Shown: positions 5,427 to 6,348 of the stretch, in pieces | Layout: every line of letters begins with the position of its first letter | How positions within the stretch are numbered: the stretch's first letter is position 1 | NCBI GenBank assembly: GCA_030432855.1 | Contig: JAUILM010000360.1 | Coordinates: forward strand, 1 to 6,348 | Length of the DNA stretch: 6,348 bases | From: Bacteroidia bacterium | Lineage (GTDB): Bacteria > Bacteroidota > Bacteroidia > Chitinophagales > Saprospiraceae | Reading direction: 5' to 3' | Translations under genes and position numbers: made by a program | Notes under the pieces: model-generated | The model's input: the letters and a program-made list of their open reading frames with translations, nothing else | Told to the model about the DNA's origin: nothing | Databases searched by the model: none

Positions 5427-6348
5427 TCACCCTCCGAAAACGCTTCGCATGAGCTCCACACTTTTTTTCACACCTTCTTCGGCGGGCGCCTTCCCTTCAA
5501 ATTCGATCGCCACATACCCCCTATAATCTGCCTTTTTCAGAATATCGGCAATGCGGGCATAATCCAGGTCCAGTGTGTACCATTCTCCCTCACCATAATA
5601 TGTCTTTGCCTGAATAAAATTAGCATAGGGAGCCAGTCGCTCCAGTTTCTCATAAGGCTCCTCCAGGAAATTTCCCGTATCCATTAAAAGACCTAGCCAT
5701 GGGCTGTCAACACCTTGCACTATTCTTAATAAGCCTTCTGGTGTACGCGTTAATCCCCAATGATTTTCCAGCGCCAGGAGTACACCGCATTCTTCAGCTT
5801 TCTCCAGACACAGGTTAATACTGTCGATACACCACTGAAAAGCATCATCTTCCGTATATCCTTCGATTGGTGGCTCCTCACCCCGGTTAGCCATTAATTC
5901 ATCAAATGAGCGGATGGTATTCCACCGGCCACTATTGAGTCGAATACAGGGAATCCCCATTTTGTAGGCCAACTCGATACAATGTTTTGTGTGATCAATT
6001 GCCTTCTGACGATCTTCATTATCAGGTGATACAAAGTCCTGATGAATCGAAAGACTAATCAAGTCCACTCCGTGCTTGAAGGCATGTTGCTTAAGTGACA
6101 TCAGGTATTGATCATCCTCGCTATCCATTTGACGATGTAAAATATCCACACCTTCCGCTCCCAATGCACTGGCTCGCTCTATTACTTGATGAATCGTCAC
6201 CTTAGGATCGCGAAAGTGCCAATAAGAATAGCTGGAAATCCCCACCTTAATCCGATGGGCGGCTTCAGGAGGGCGGGCAATCGTTTTCACAGAGGGCAAT
6301 GCAATTAGAGAACCGGTAGCTAACACACCGGTATTAAAGAAAGACCTT
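5427..6348 (-). CDS. Sugar phosphate isomerase/epimerase-like TIM-barrel protein, N-terminus cut by window edge, probable Tat signal
   Basis: The frame stays open to the right edge, so the true start lies outside; a GTG at 6326 is internal. The visible N-terminus reads RSFFNTGVLATGSLIALP, which fits a twin-arginine leader (RRxFF plus hydrophobic stretch) with its first Arg beyond the window, so export is likely. The rest is a xylose isomerase-like (AP endonuclease 2) TIM barrel of about 280 residues. Counting residue 1 at the GTG codon at 6326, key sites are H95 in LSIHQDFV, RLNSGRWNT (129-137), E187 in ALENHWGL, D216 in MDTGNF, IQAKTYYGEGEWY (238-250) and E275 in AIEFEG. E187, D216 and E275 fit the usual metal ligands. 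The usual His of an HxKD motif is Gln239 here, which I recall as typical of this subfamily. The reaction and substrate are unknown; exported sugar or polyol metabolism is an inference. It is the most upstream visible gene of the minus-strand block, and its promoter is not in the window. Confidence 0.85.
   Translation of the reverse strand, partial: RSFFNTGVLATGSLIALPSVKTIARPPEAAHRIKVGISSYSYWHFRDPKVTIHQVIERASALGAEGVDILHRQMDSEDDQYLMSLKQHAFKHGVDLISLSIHQDFVSPDNEDRQKAIDHTKHCIELAYKMGIPCIRLNSGRWNTIRSFDELMANRGEEPPIEGYTEDDAFQWCIDSINLCLEKAEECGVLLALENHWGLTRTPEGLLRIVQGVDSPWLGLLMDTGNFLEEPYEKLERLAPYANFIQAKTYYGEGEWYTLDLDYARIADILKKADYRGYVAIEFEGKAPAEEGVKKSVELMRSVFGG

Noticed and set aside
1..6348. CRISPR array, insertion sequence, tRNA or defence island
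   Set aside because: No regularly spaced direct repeats, transposase motifs, terminal inverted repeats with target duplication, or cloverleaf-like sequence were seen. The repeats within the dehydrogenase gene are protein-level propeller blades.

Overview
The window looks like chromosomal DNA of a Bacteroidota member, possibly a marine or soil Saprospiria- or Cytophagia-like lineage. The evidence is a FISUMP-domain secreted protein, a type II lipoprotein resembling small Bacteroidota DUF families, a Tat-exported TIM-barrel isomerase-like protein of a kind common in Bacteroidota and Planctomycetota, moderate GC, few Shine-Dalgarno sites, and candidate -7 elements close to the Bacteroidota TAnnTTTG form. 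The placement is inferred from gene content, not from a marker gene.

Layout from left to right. A truncated SRPBCC/AHSA1-type protein runs off the left edge on the minus strand (1-273). A 262-bp divergent intergenic region follows (274-535). On the plus strand comes a large exported quinohaemoprotein, a cytochrome c domain fused to a PQQ beta-propeller and resembling polyvinyl-alcohol dehydrogenase (536-2410). After a 181-bp spacer comes a secreted FISUMP-domain protein (2592-3374). A 134-bp gap then separates these from a convergent block of four same-strand minus genes. In transcription order these are a TIM-barrel sugar phosphate isomerase/epimerase-like protein that is cut by the right edge (5427-6348), a small lipoprotein (5059-5412), an aspartate/glutamate racemase family enzyme (4309-5007), and an ankyrin-repeat protein (3509-4237).

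The isomerase-like gene and the lipoprotein gene are 14 bp apart, or overlap if a GTG start is used, so they are probably co-transcribed. The racemase gene (51-bp gap) and ankyrin gene (71-bp gap) could belong to the same unit but could also have their own promoters. The two plus-strand genes both encode exported proteins but show no obvious functional link.

I see no mobile element, CRISPR array, tRNA, rRNA or defence system, and nothing that amounts to a clearly new biological system. The points most worth following up are the cysteine-rich quinohaemoprotein, the Gln at the usual His metal-ligand position of the isomerase-like protein, a 12-bp perfect inverted repeat around the lipoprotein stop codon, and several start-site corrections.
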